NCBI RefSeq assembly: GCF_029168945.1
Contig: NC_083610.1
Coordinates: 47,079,429-47,143,428, forward strand
DNA from: Cannabis sativa
Taxonomy: Eukaryota > Streptophyta > Magnoliopsida > Rosales > Cannabaceae
Reading direction: 5' to 3'
DNA: 64,000 nucleotides
Shown here: piece by piece, positions 1-12,651 of the stretch
Layout: the number at the start of each line of letters is the position of its first letter
Position numbering within the stretch: the stretch's first letter is position 1
Made by a program: the position numbers and the translations under genes
Notes under the pieces: generated by a model
What the model was told of the DNA's origin: nothing
What the model saw: only the letters and a program-made list of their open reading frames with translations
Database searches by the model: none

Positions 1-3000
1 GACTTCGTGAATCAATCTACCAAAACCCAAATTGAATCAAATAAACCCGTGGTTCTAGGTAATCCAACCACAAAATCCATGGTGATATCCTCCCACTTCC
101 ACTCAGGAAGTGTCAAAGGCTGCAACAAACCTGCCGGTCTCTGATGTTCAGCCTTGATCTGCTGACAGGTTAAGCATCGAGATACAAATTCTACCACATT
201 CTTCTTCATCCCGCTCCACTAGAATAAGTAGGGTTTAAGATCTTGGTACATCTTGGTGGTGCTAGGATGCAAGGCGTATGGAGTGGTATGAGCCTCTTCA
301 AGAATCTCATTTCTAAGCTCTGTACTACTTGGAACACAAACCCTGGTCTTAAATAACAACATCTCACTATCTGAAACTGTAAAATCTCTGACTTGACCAG
401 TTGAAACCTCTTCCCTGATCTTTACTAATTATGGATCAGTTAACTGAGCAACTTTAATTAATTGTAACAAATCAAATTGTAGCGTCAAGTTATGAAGTTT
501 ACCTACAACAAACTCGATGCTTGATTGGACCATGTCCTCTGCTAACTAATGTGAAATCTGAATCATACTAGTATCTGCCCGGGACCCTTCCTGCTTAGGG
601 CATCAGCTACTACATTAGCCTTCCCAAGATGGTAAAGGATTTAAATCTTTCTGAGTAAAAAGAAATATTTGAGGCTCCTATGGTCAGTATAAATTTCACC
701 TCTCTCTATAGAGATAATGCTGCCAAATCTTTAAAGTAAACACTACCGCGACAAGTTCTAGGCCATGAGTCGGGTACCGCTGTTCATAATCTTTCAATTG
801 ACAAGAGGCATAGGCAATATCCCGATCGACCTGTATCAATACACACCCCAGACCCTGTCTGGATGCATCACAATAAACCACGAACTTTTCCTTATCAAAA
901 GGTAGGGCTAACACTGGAACTGTGATTAATCTCTGTTTTAGCTCCTAAAAGCTTGCTTCGCACTTATCCTTCCACACAAAATCACTGATTCTTTTTAGTG
1001 AGCTCGGATAAGGGTGTTGAAATTTTAGAAAACCCTTCTACGAACCGACAGTAATAACCAGCCAGACCCAAGAAACTTCTAATTTCTGTAACTATTTTCA
1101 CTCTCGACCAATCCCTAACGGATTCTATTTTCCCCGGATCCACTTGAATTCCATCTTTGCTAACAATGTGTCCAAGAAAGGACACTTGAGATAGCCAAAA
1201 CTCGCACTTCTTGAATTTGGCGTACAACTTATGTTCTCGAAGCCGCTGTAGAACCATCCGAAGATGTTGCTCATGCTCCTCTTCTGATTGAGAGTACACA
1301 AGGATGTCGTCGATAAATATAATAACACAAATATCGAGGAAATCCTTGAATACTCTATTCATAAAGTCCATAAAAGCTGCGGGAGCATTGGTTAATCCAA
1401 AAGACATAACCAGAAATTCTTAATGCCAATACCTAGTGTGGAAAGCCGTCTTTGGAATGTCCTCCTCTCAGATTCTCAACTGACAATAGCGCGATCGGAG
1501 ATCAATCTTTGAAAAGGTCGTCTTCCCGTGAAGTTGATCGAAAAGATCATCGATCCTAGGTAAAGGATACTTATTCTTAACTGTCAGTTTATTCAGTTCC
1601 CGATAGTCGATGCACATACGCAAAGACCCATCTTTCTTCTTAACAAACAGTACAGGAGATCCTCAGGGTGACACACTAGGCCATGAAAACCCTAGGTCAA
1701 GCAACCCTTAAAGTTGAATTTTCAGTTCTTTAAATTCTGCTAGAGCCATTCCATAAGGGGCCTTAGAAACTGGTACTATTGCAGGTGCCAAATCAATAAT
1801 AAAGTCAATTTCTCTCTGTGGTGGTAAACCCGAAAGTTCATCAGGAAAACCATCTAGAATTCCCAAACCACCTTGATGTCTTGTGGTCGAATTGACTCAA
1901 GTCGTGTGGTATCCAATACCACGGCTAGAAACCCTAGACATCCATCCCGTAACAATTCCCTGGTTGTTAGTACTAAAATCACTAGGATCCGAGATCCCTG
2001 AACCGATCCAACAAAAAAAACGATTCCTCACCTTCTGGTTGGAAGATCACCATCTTCCGCTTACAATCAATACTGGTTGAGTACTTGGATAAGAAATCCA
2101 TTCCCAGTATAATATCGAAGTCCGCTAAACCCATTTCTATTAAGTCAGCACTCAACTCCCAATCCTCAATTCTGATCAGCATAGACCTAATCCACCTTTT
2201 GGAGATGACTAATTCTCCGTCAGGCAGTCAGGTTCTAAACCCTGTATCATAACTATCATGCGGTCTACCCAATTTACTAAAGATTCTGTCTACCACATAA
2301 GAATGAGTGGCCCCAGAGTCAAATAAACACAGAGAAGTAAGAGTTGTTGACCGAGAGCTGACTTCTTACCACTAAGGGGATAGCTTCTGCATCAGCCTGA
2401 GTTGACGTAAACACCCTTGCTGGAGCAGGTTTCGCTGAAATCTTCTGTTCTTCCTTCTTGAGTTTGGGGCAATCCCTTTTATAATATCCTGGCATACCAC
2501 ATTGGAAGCACTTCTGCCCTCTACACTCTCCCAGATGATGCTTTTTACAACTGGGGCATTCTGGGTAAGTGTATCGAGTTTCAGAGCTACTCTGACAATT
2601 GCCTCGACCCTCGTTCCTTCGGAACCTCTTGTTCTGACTGGAGCCACCGGATGCAGTAGGTGTTTTTCTTTTCTGATCAGTGGTCGAGTCACTACCTCCC
2701 CTACTAAAGCCTGAGGTAGGAGGAGTAGGAGCCCCACCAACAACCTAAGTCCCTCGAGACTCTTGGGTGCACTCCACTGCACCCTCAGTTCGCAGTTCCT
2801 TACCCACCATATCAGCATAGGTGGTGTTGTCATCAGTAGTGATCATTAGATCATGTCTTATCATCGAATTCAACCCATCTAGGTATTTCTCTTTCTTGAT
2901 AAATTTGGTTGGCATGATTCCCGAGGCCAATCTAGCCAAGCGGTCAAACTGAGTTGTGTACTCAGTAACACTCATATTTTCTTTTTGAGTCAGCTAAGTG

Positions 3001-3626
3001 AATTCTTTCCTTTTTGCACTTCTGACTGCTTCATTATAGTATTTTGCATTAAACAACTCCTGAATCTTTTCCCAGGTCATCGTAGTAACATCATGGGTCA
3101 GGGACACCATGTCCCACCAAACTAAAGCGTCTTCTTGGAACTAGAATGTGGTACAGGCCACTCTGTCATTGCCGGTGATGCTTATAAAATTTAGAATTCT
3201 AGTAATCACTGTTAGCCACTGCTCGGCTTTCATAACATCAGGACCTCCCAAAAAGGCTGCAGGTGCCTGCTTACTGAACCTTTCATACAGTGGTTCCATT
3301 CGGTTCACTACAGCAACTGCTCCTGCCTACACAGCAAGGGCAGGAGCTACCTGCATTTCTGGAGCAGGGATTGTAGGTGCACCCTGCTGTCTCAAGCGTC
3401 TGATCTCTTCATCTTGTTCATTAATTCTGGCTTGCATTTCTGCAAACTTATTTTCCCAATCTTGGGTAGCCTGGGCAGCCTATGGCGGGTTAACATCACC
3501 CCGGCAACATGCCCTGCCTCTAGGACCTCTACCTCGGCCATGAACATTTAGGGGAATCTGAACTCCCTGACCACCACTAGATCCGACTGAGTTACCTTGA
3601 CTCCTGGTGTTTCGCCAAGCGTCCAT
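1..3626 (-). pseudogene. Decayed gag-pol polyprotein of Tekay-like element A
   Basis: The start codon is probably the minus ATG at 3626 (MDAWRNTRSQG). Gag follows (recognisable at 2745-2975), then a CCHC nucleocapsid knuckle near 2460-2510 whose expected histidine reads tyrosine (CFQCGMPGYYKRDC). Protease remnants lie at 1982-2182. Reverse transcriptase runs to about 982 with an intact FIDDILVYS catalytic motif, RNase H is at 696-914 ([10 protein letters not shown]), and the integrase zinc region and first catalytic Asp (TMDFVVGLP) are at 12-209. In-frame stops and frame changes break the ORF, including a stop just upstream of the conserved MSFGLTNAP segment near 1407-1420. It cannot encode an active polyprotein. 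Confidence 0.88.
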
Positions 3627-3888
3627 ACTATTAGAACAACCTGCATAACCAAGAGCTAGTCTGGTCAGAATGAGATCAAGTAAAACTTACTAATTGTCGC
3701 TTATTTGGAAATTAAAAACATGTGCCTATTCAGCTATCAGGCTACTAACATGCTTCATAATAGGCTTTTCTTAAATCATACTATTAAAATAAACTACTAA
3801 AGTAATAAAAGCTTACTGAACCGTGAAACGAGCTGATCGCTGATGATGATTGTACATGTCGCGACAATCTTCGAAAGACAACCTGGAG

Positions 3889-3900
3889 GCTCTGATACCA
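3889..3900 (-). other. Primer binding site, initiator-Met tRNA type
   Basis: The minus strand reads TGGTATCAGAGC, the classic plant retrotransposon primer site complementary to the 3' end of initiator methionine tRNA. It lies three bases from the inner LTR end. Confidence 0.92.
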
Positions 3901-3903
3901 AAT

Positions 3904-5857
3904 TGTAACACCCTAACTATTTTAGGCATGTTAGCGTGATTTTTAACTTACTATGCAGTCATTGCTAATCAACGAGGTTATCAAAAATCGTGATTAATTA
4001 AAATTTTGATTATTTAATTAAAAAACATAAAATAACATACATATAAATTCTAGGATCTCGTTTATAAAAGCATTTACAAAAGTTTAACTATACATATACA
4101 AAAGTTTGTCGCCTAGCGACTATACAAAATAAGCCCTGATGTCCCAAAGATCGTAGCTCTAGGCATAACCACCCCGACATGTACAATCTCCATCTGCTCG
4201 CTCTCATAGCTGCCCAGCCTAAGCCTTGCCCTTACCTACACATGGAAATAGCAACTGTGAGTCAACAGACTCAGTAAGAAAAGCATAACATAAAACATAA
4301 CAATATCCCGGGTTATAATTAGGCACCCATACACCCAACCATAACCATATCCCCGTGTCCCACACGGTACTGAGTCTAGAATGTTCATATGACAACAATA
4401 TCGACCATAATACCAGCCTATACCCAATATGCCAATCATGCTCTAGCCATATAGATGTGATAGAATCGATCAGTATTTTAGCCAACATACATTTATCAGT
4501 AACAGTACAACTCTATACATACTGTTACTGCTATCAATATACTCTAACAGGCATAAACAACATGTATGATAAACATGTAAATACATATGCAGAACATTAC
4601 ACTAATCTTACCTTGTTTTCGAATTCGGGTGTGCCGGCCAACCTGAGTGGAACAACTGCTCGGCGAATTACAGGCCCCTAAATCACATTGTTCATAACAT
4701 GGTTAAGTGACGCGCTAAATCACAAATAGGGACTTAGGTTTTAAACCAAAAATCTACCTACTGAAAGTTAACATGGTAATACCCTAAACTAACAGGGAAT
4801 TAACCAACCAAAGCTTTGAAACTAACACGAATCGACAACACGAAAAATTTGGGAAACCCAACAGCTAATTCGGTTTACAGGGCCTATAAAACTAGTTAAC
4901 TGGTTTACACCAGAAAACCCCAAAAAATTTGAAAACCTAACCAAATTGACTCCAAACCTTACCAAACCTTCCAGACCTGCATATTACACCCCAATAGACA
5001 TATTCCAAGTAACAGAACAACATAGCATGCTCAAAATAAAAAATTACCATTAAAGAGCCAAGCTTGAGTTCTAAACGCAAAGCTTACTCAATAAACACTA
5101 CAGCTACTCAAACCAACTCAAAACAACAGATCTAACCATAATTAAACCTCAGAAACACAATTCAAACAACAGCAGCAACTACAGTACTCATAAACTCAAA
5201 TCATGCAAAATTTCTTAACTTTAAACCTAAGAAATCATAAGGAGGAGTGCTAGAAACTTAACCTTGGGTTGAGATCCCTAAAAACTGGCTAAAAATCACA
5301 AGAATTGCTGAACAGAACTCAGAACACTAGCTGGTTCTATGGTGTTAGAAAAAGAAAGAGAATTTGAAGAGAGAATGTGTTTTTCAAGAATTTTCTAATT
5401 TTTGTAAAATAAATGAAATAAAAATGATTTTATTAAACTAAGATCGACCTAAAAATCAGAATTAAAAACCTACTTTAAAGTCCACTAAAAGACAAAAAAA
5501 AAGTTAATTAGGCAAAATGACCATTTTACCCTTCCCACGCTAAAAGTCATAAAAATTTACTTGGGGGTATTTTAGTCAATTCTAAAATCTCAACTATTTT
5601 TCGACATTCTCAATGCCTAACTATATTGCCCCGCTATACTAAAAATACTAAGATGTGATTCTAATAGCCAAACACCGCGTTCCAATGTTGTCGAGCACAA
5701 AACATGCAAAAATATGAAATTCCATATATGACATATAAAATGCATTCTTAATACAAATAAATCTCCGTAAAAAGATAATTCATAACTAACATGTAAGTTT
5801 CATAATTAAATCCTAATTATCTGCTAATTTCTAAATTAAATTTAAGCGGTCTTTACA
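3904..5857 (-). repeat. 5' LTR of Tekay-like element A
   Basis: About 1.95 kb. In element orientation it starts TGTAAAGACC and ends GGGTGTTACA next to the primer site. Its partner is outside the window, so the outer boundary is set by the TG start and by the abrupt return of foreign RNase H coding sequence at 5858. Short ORFs inside (for example around 4219-4681) have no recognisable homology. Confidence 0.82.
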
Positions 5858-8800
5858 TACTGACTGTCACAACTAAGTAAATGTACAACACCTCTCTAGT
5901 GATTGGTTTGGCCAATACTTATGGAGTGGAAAGATGCTTCTTTATTTCTTGAAAGGCTTGCTTGCACTCTTCATTCCATTCGAATTTTTTATCGCCTTGC
6001 AAAATGTTGAAAAAAGGAAGACATTTATCAGTTGATTTTGAAATGAATTTACTCAGTGATGCCATTCTTCCAATTAAGGATTGAACCTCTTTTGGTTTGC
6101 TTGGCCAAGGAATTTTGAGTAGTGCCTTTATTTTCTCAGTGTTTGCTTCAATTCCTCTCGCATTTACAATAAAACCTAGGAACTTCCCCGAGGATACCCT
6201 AAATGAACATTTTTTTCAGGTTCAGTTTCATAATATATTTCTCAGTATGGCGAAGCATTCTGTGAGGTCTTCTGCATGGTCCTCGCTTTTAACTGACTTC
6301 ACCAATATGTCGTCCACATAAACTTCTATATTCTGACTTATCTAGTTTTCAAACATACCATTCACAAGTCGTTGGTATGATGCTCTAGCATTTTTTAGTC
6401 TGAATGGCATGACCTTGTAACAATAAATCCCCATATTAGTAACAAAGCTTGTATGTTCCTAATCTGGAATATGCATTTTAATATGGTTATATCTAGAGTA
6501 TGCATCTATAAAGGTCATCATCTCGTGCCCTGCTATCACATCTACTAATTGGTCAATCCGTGGTAACAAAAAGTAATCTTTTGGACAAGCCTTGTTTAAA
6601 TCGGAGAAGTCTATGCAAGTTCTCCATGTCCCATTTGGCTTAGGAACAAGAACAGGATTAGATATCCACGAAAGATAAAATGCTTCTCTTATGAAGTTAT
6701 TGGTTAACAATCTGTCAACCTCTCCCTTTAATGAATTTTGTCTCTCGAGATCTAAGATCGTCATTTCTAACACTTTGAGGGATAAGAAGAATCAATGTTG
6801 AGGTGATGACATATCATATTGGGGTCAATCCTGACCATATCTGAATGGCTCCAAGCAAATGATCTTGGTTTACCTTCAAAAATACAATTAATTGTTATTT
6901 TAGTTCATTCCCCAAACCTTTTCCAAAGTTGACACACTTGGTCAGATTGTTTGGGTCTAAATTCACCTCTTCTAATTCTTCAATTAACTTGAGTTGATTG
7001 TATTTGTTATGAATCCTAGGATCCAAGTCCTCCATCTCATTTTCTTCACTTTCTTCTGTTAAAATTACCATCAATTGATGGTTCACCTTTTGATTTTTCA
7101 ACTCGACATTATAGCATTGTCTAACCAATAGCTAGTCACCTCTCACTGTTCCTACTCCATAATGAGTTGGGAATTTTAGGTATAACTGTTTAATCAAGCT
7201 TATTGCCCCCATTCCTGTTAATGCAGGGCGACCCATGAGTATGTTATACATCGAAGGGATGTCAACAGCTAAAAACTCTTGTATATGGGTTGTCGATAGT
7301 GGTGGCTCTCCCATAGTGAGTGAGAGTTCAATTGTGCCTAAACTTACAACCCTATCGCCCGTGAATCCACACAGGTTCACCATGCATGGTTTCAATTTTG
7401 CCTCTTTTAGACCCATATTCTTTAATGTTTCTTTGTATAGAATATTAACAGAACTCCCATTATCAACGAGGATTCTTTTTACTCTCTTATTTGCGAGCTG
7501 AACTGTAATCACCAGGGGATCCGTATGTGTAAACTAAACATGTGAAGCATCTTTGTCAGTAAAGATAATGTGCGGTTCTTTAGGCTTGGCTCGCTTTAAG
7601 GGTTCTGAAGCAAAGGTAAATTCTTAATTCTTCACTTCATTTATATATCTCCTTTGAGCATTATTGTTATTTCCTGCAAGGTGTGGCCCTCTAGAAATAA
7701 CCAATATGCCCTCGCCCTCAATTGGGAGAGGTTGTATTCCTTGGTTGTTATTTTGGTCATTAGGTAAATTCTATTCATTTCCTCGATTTCTTACATACTG
7801 TCTCAAATATCCACGAGAAATGATCGCTATAATTTCATCTTTTAATTGGCAGCATTCCTTAATGGTATGTCTGATATCTCGATGGAAATGACAATACTTG
7901 TTGGGATCTTGCTTATTACTAGCATGTCTCATAGTATTAGGTCTTTGAAATGCGACTCGATTTTCATTCGCAAGATAGATTCACGAGTCTCATTTAGTTT
8001 CATATACACCGAGTATATCGGAATACACTTCTTGTGCTTCTTTTTTATTTTTCTTGTCTTTTAACAAATCTCTCAACTCGTCTTTTTTTATCCATTCAAT
8101 CCATTGTGGTTCGAAATTCCTGCTTTAGAAGTTACGGTACTCGCTATTGCGTTACTTGTGCTAGTTTATTTTCCGAGCCAAATTTGAGCCTATTCATCTC
8201 ACTTCGTGCCTCTTCCTTCTGCACAAAGATTTGTGCTCTTTCATTAAATTCATTAATGTTTCTAACAGGCTGACCCTACAGATCATCCCATAGTTCTCCT
8301 CGAACAGTTGATAGGTCAGCTGTTATTCTAGCCTGAAGAGCTATCAACTGAATGCTATCATTTAGATTTCTTAGTTTGTTGTTGTAGTACTAAAGTGACT
8401 CAAGCAAGCTTTTAGGTATTCTCCCAGCTATTGCTTGATATTAGTCAGCAAGGATGCCTCTAACCTCCTATACCTCGTAGCCTGAAAGTGTTTCTTGAAA
8501 TCCTTGGATAGTTGTTCCCAGGAGGTTATGGAATGGTTGGTGAATTTATCGAACTAGCTGCTTGTTGCTCCCATTGGAGAAGTTGGAAATAAAATGCAAC
8601 ACAAGTTTTTTAAAACATTGATTGCTCACATTATTGTGTTAAAATTGTTCAGTTGTGCCACAAGATCAGTTGTCCCGTCATACTATGCGACGTGCAGGTT
8701 CTTGAATCCCTAGGGAAATTGAGAATTCAATATATCAGGATGAAAAGGTGATGTCTCTTCGTCTGAATCGTATCAAGATAATTTCCCATATTCCCCGTCC

Positions 8801-10012
8801 TTGTATCACCTGAGCTTGTCCTTTAATTTTATAACCCTTAACTGAATTGGATCCATGGGTTGTTGCTCGAATTGTTGTTGGCGACCTACATTCTAGTTTA
8901 ATCGATCACAACGATCACGAACGTTTCGATTCAAGTGTTCACACAAGTTTGGTTGTCTACGATTCAGATGCTCGTGTGATGCCTCTCGTTCCTCTAGTCA
9001 TAATTGCTTACTGACCTTGTTGTAGAATAACTCTCGGATTGATAACTTTGAGAGTTACTTATGCCCTCTTGATCATCTCGATAATATCGACGTGAACCCT
9101 CCCCATCTCGTACTTACCTCTCATGTGCATGAGTTCTAGTCGATCTACTTTGCCCATGGGTCCTTGATCTTGACCCACTAGGATCTGTACTCGACCCTAT
9201 TTCTTGAGGTTCTTCTCGTACTGGCCTCCGTCTTTAGACCAGATTTAACACACGTCCCCTACTTAAATAGTTGTACGCGTTGTCTCTATCATTGTGGTTT
9301 GGCCTTTGCGGGTGTCTCGGTGGTCGGCCTGATCCAGGTCGATTGCCTACCCCTCTCACATCGTGATGGGAGAATCCTTGAATCACAGGTAGTGTTTTCC
9401 TGGTATCTGCATTCATGCGAGATGATTCTAGATTCTCATGTTGTACATTCTCACAGTTTGTATATCTATAGGAAGTTCCTGGATCGTTGGGTCGAGTTTC
9501 TTGATTTCCAGTGTTTCTTGGATTTTGAGGGATCTCTTCATCCACTAGGATGTCCCTCGTGTTCTTAGGTTGACCCTCCTGAGTCTTCGTGGGATTTCCA
9601 AAGTTATTCCCCCTAGGGGCATCCCCATGTCTTCAGGTCTTAGAGCCTTTAGATCTTCCTCGAGGTCGTCTAGTAGATGTGTCAGGTTACTTTGGAGGGG
9701 CATCATCTCGTGCAGCCCTTGCGGTCGCTGCCTCGCGCTCCAGTTATGTATTTCTTTTATTTAATTTAGCTAGTCACTGTCGAAGTTGCCTATTTTCTAG
9801 TTCCACGAATGGAGCATATCTTGTGGGATCGTAGGCATCCTCGCTTCATCTCACTGGGATTTCTTCCCCCGTTTGTTTAAATTCTCCCTTATATTTCTAG
9901 AACGGGGAGTTTCAGTTGTATTTTTCCTATGAGAAGTCTTATGCTCTTTTCCAGGACGTTGAGTTATCTCTTCTGGCCAATTCCCCTCATTTTAAAGAGT
10001 ATCGTCTGCCAT
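5858..10012 (-). pseudogene. Decayed gag-pol of Tat-like element 2
   Basis: The likely gag start is the minus ATG at 10012 (MADDTL). A gag core is readable near 8420-8520 (SWEQLSKDFKKHFQATRYRR). A variant zinc knuckle with C-x2-FH spacing is near 7840-7920. Protease is at 7132-7512 with active site LVDNGSSVN. Reverse transcriptase at about 6300-6773 keeps PKPNGTWRTCIDFSDLNKACP and YVDDILVKS. The segment 5870-6100 matches the RT-RNase H connection (FEWNEECKQAF) and ends in the RNase H domain at the junction. Many in-frame stops are present, for example one just after GTVRGD near 7131, one close to YVDD and one in the RNase H lead-in. Confidence 0.85.
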
Positions 10013-10069
10013 GAATGGACGGTTTGAATTTTTTTCAAGGACGGTTTTCTTCTGAGTTTTTATTACAAG

Positions 10070-10088
10070 GCTCTCAATGAAAGTACCA
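10070..10088 (-). other. Primer binding site of Tat-like element 2
   Basis: The minus strand reads TGGTACTTTCATTGAGAGC, one base different from the matching site at 30229-30247 in the other Tat element, and sits next to the LTR end. I cannot assign the priming tRNA with certainty. Confidence 0.65.
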
Positions 10089-10091
10089 AAC

Positions 10092-10165
10092 TGTTAACAC
10101 AGATTTTTGTTAACTAATAAATAAGCTTTTTTATAATTAATATACTCAGGAATTAAATGAATAAT

Positions 10166-10215
<50 letters not shown>

Positions 10216-10519
10216 GACAATAGGATCTTTAACGTGATTTTGATGTTAATTCTACATAGTCCACGAGTCCATTTTATTTTGGACTGATAAATATACAAAA
10301 TATAATAAATTATTTTATAGGATGAATAATACATATAATTCTCTCTTTTTCTCAAATTGGCCATCATTTATTCCTTGAATTCTGTCCCTATTTATAGGAG
10401 TCTAGGATAATAGTCACTTCCTTGGGATCTTATCACTTGTAACCATTCGTAAAATGTTGACAATCTCCACATTTCATATTTCTGTAATGAGATAATTACA
10501 AGTAACTTTCAATAACCGC
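10092..10519 (-). repeat. Truncated 5' LTR of Tat-like element 2
   Basis: The sequence between the primer site and the start of the Tekay B LTR begins TGTTAACACAG on the plus strand and is about 430 bp. It contains an expanded AAT microsatellite and a possible promoter region (CTATTTATAGG near 10390). The outer part of the LTR is lost at the insertion point. Confidence 0.68.
10161..10213. repeat. (AAT)n microsatellite
   Basis: About 17 near-perfect AAT/ATA units, interrupted once, inside the truncated LTR. The short minus-strand ORF covering it, with an isoleucine run, is an artefact of the repeat. Confidence 0.95.
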
Positions 10520-10652
10520 ATGTAATATCCCGATAAGTCTAATAGTAAATAATTAGGGTTTATATTTATATCATGTGTTAATCATGTAATAAGTGTGATT
10601 ATGATCCTACTAATTTATTTTAGCATAAAATTTAAATTTTGTTATAAGTGAG

Positions 10653-10888
10653 TAAATAAGCGTAATTTATAAATTACTGAGATTTATATAGATTGTGTGA
10701 ATGTAATATGAGCTATATGTGGAATAAAAATATTTTCAGGTTCGGTAACCCTGAAGACCTGATTAGTGGATAAATAAGCGTAATTTGTTAATTACGGAGA
10801 TTTATTTGAAATACGTGGATATAATATGAGTTATTTGTGAAATAAAAATATTTTAAGGTTCGACAACCCTAGAGACCCGATTGGAGGC
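10653..10888 (+). repeat. Imperfect tandem duplication, period about 118 bp
   Basis: Two copies start TAAATAAGCGTAATTT at 10653 and 10771. Each continues through a TGTAATATGAG-like segment (second copy TATAATATGAG) to AATAAAAATATTTT and an AGGTTCG..AACCCT hairpin, with scattered substitutions. Confidence 0.8.
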
Positions 10889-12237
10889 CAAAAATATCAC
10901 AACAGTTTTAGTTAGAAATATTGATGAGATTATTGGAATAAGTTGATTTTAGAATTATTGGGGTATTTTAGGATACTCGAAGTTAGCCAAATACCTTAAA
11001 AATAGAGGTTTCTTAGTGGCTAAGAAATAATTAAATAACTATTAATAATAAAGTTTTTATTAATATTATTATTAATATAATATTATTATTTTATTATTAT
11101 TAATATTATTATTATATATTATAATTATTATATTATAATTATTATATTATTATTATTTTAATATATTAAACTGATAACGTTTAGTTATCAGTTTCGTTTG
11201 TTTTATATATATTATATATATATCTTAAGTTTTAACTCATAACAGTGAAGAACGAACGAACGAATCCTCGTTTTTCTTCCTTCGATAAAACTTTCTCCCT
11301 CTATATTTATTTTCTTCAATTTTCAATTCGAAACTTAGTGATCTAAGCTCTGGTAGTAGCAGGATAGCAAATCCTTGAAAAGGGAAAGCTTAAAGTATGA
11401 TTTAATTTCGTTTTAAGTTTAAAAACAATTAGTTTCGTATAGAAATTTTGTGAGTTAGAATAGTTATGAAAGTTTTGACCTTATAGAATTGTTCTCGGGT
11501 AGTCATGGGACTAGTTCTGATGTTTTCCTGTTGAATTTGAAGTGATTTTGAGTTAGAAATCGAGTTTGGAACTTTTTAATGCTTAGTTCGAACGTTAATG
11601 ACGTTTTCCATTTAAGGAGTCTATTTTTATTTCTGTTACATAAGAATGGTAATATTTACGGTATATATGCGCCCTGTGAATTTTGGAGTAATTTGGATAA
11701 GTTTTTGTAGTGTTTCGGTGAGTGCAAAAATTGGGATTTTCGAGTTTTATATTTTTAGAAATTCTTAAGAGATTAGAAATCGTATTTTTGTCATAACTTT
11801 TGACTCGGGTGTCCGTTTTGGACATTCTATATACCGTTTTGAAGCTTGCGATGAGATCTACAATATGGTGTATAATTTAAAGCCAAAATATAAGTTTTAT
11901 TTTAATGTATTTATACCGCGGGGTTCGGTAGAAAACCCTAGATTGTCTTATGTGAATATTAAACAGTGTTTTGGGATAAACACTTATTGGTTTATCGTTG
12001 TTGTGACATAGGGTCGAGATCATCGGGGATAGTTCTCCACTTGGGTTGGCCGAAATATATGAACTTGGATTAAAGGTAAGAAAAGTGCATTATACTACAT
12101 AGTACGTTGTATGTACTACAATTAGTATTGTTATGAATTGATTAATATTGAGATATAGTTAATATTGTTATATAATGAAAAGACTGATTGGTTGAGTATT
12201 GATAATGTGATAATATTATGCATGTGATATATGGGCA

Positions 12238-12651
12238 CACTTGATTAGGTGATGCAATTTTCCTGGAGACGTACTGGGCGTAAGTACGGGCGTCAATGAT
12301 ATATGATGAGTACCGAGTGTAGGTATGGGCTCACTTGATTAGGTGATGCAATTTTCCTGGCGACGTACTGGGTGTAAGTATGGTCGTCAGTGACATATGA
12401 TAAGTACCGAGCGTAGGTACGAGCTCGTCTAATTAGACGATGCGATATATTGGTGCCAGATTGTGGCACGGGCTCACCTGATTAGGTGATACAATTATAT
12501 GATATATGGTTGCAGGTTTTGGCACAGGCTCACCTGATTAGGTGATGCAGTTATGCAACATATGAGTGTCAGGCTACGACACAGGCTTGTCTGATTAGGC
12601 GATACAATACATGATTATCAGATTAAAGCATCGACTTGCCTGATTAGGCAA
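12238..12651 (+). repeat. Hairpin array in Tekay LTR (NNNCT-GATT-AGNNN stems)
   Basis: Seven stem-loops with a GATT (once AATT) centre lie at 12238, 12332, 12425, 12474, 12530, 12587 and 12636. Stems differ but still pair: CACTT/AGGTG, TCGTCT/AGACGA, TCACCT/AGGTGA, TTGTCT/AGGCGA, TTGCCT/AGGCAA. Further hairpins sit between them: GACGTACT/AGTAC..CGTC at 12268 and 12362, GTACC/GGTAC at 12404, GTGCCA/TGGCAC at 12453, GTGTC/GACAC at 12566. Spacing is about 93 bp, then about 49-57 bp. No function is known to me. Confidence 0.85.

Larger units (their letters stand above)
1..5857 (-). mobile_element. Ty3/gypsy retrotransposon, Tekay-like chromovirus (element A), partial
   Basis: On the minus strand the order is LTR, initiator-Met type primer site, gag, protease, reverse transcriptase, RNase H and start of integrase, as in Ty3/gypsy. 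The window edge removes the rest of integrase, any chromodomain and the 3' LTR. The high end of the LTR (5857) abuts the RNase H coding region of another gypsy element exactly, so this element was inserted into it. The bases after the LTR (5858-5862) are the expected 5-bp target copy; its partner lies outside the window. Tekay assignment rests on the long LTR, the LTR end GGGTGTTACA and the primer site. Confidence 0.88.
5858..10519 (-). mobile_element. Ty3/gypsy remnant, Tat/Retand-like (element 2)
   Basis: Minus-strand remnant with a truncated 5' LTR, a primer site of the TTTGGTxCTTTCATTGAGAG type, gag, protease, reverse transcriptase and the first part of RNase H. It is cut at 5857/5858 by Tekay element A and at 10520/10521 by Tekay element B, so it is the oldest layer of a three-element nest. 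Its domain order and protease DNGSS motif match the better-preserved Tat element at 19.3-31.0 kb. The archaeal-type RNase H, integrase and 3' LTR would lie beyond element A, outside the window. Confidence 0.83.

Noticed and set aside
10146..10367. Minus-strand ORF with a long isoleucine run
   Set aside because: Produced by the AAT microsatellite.
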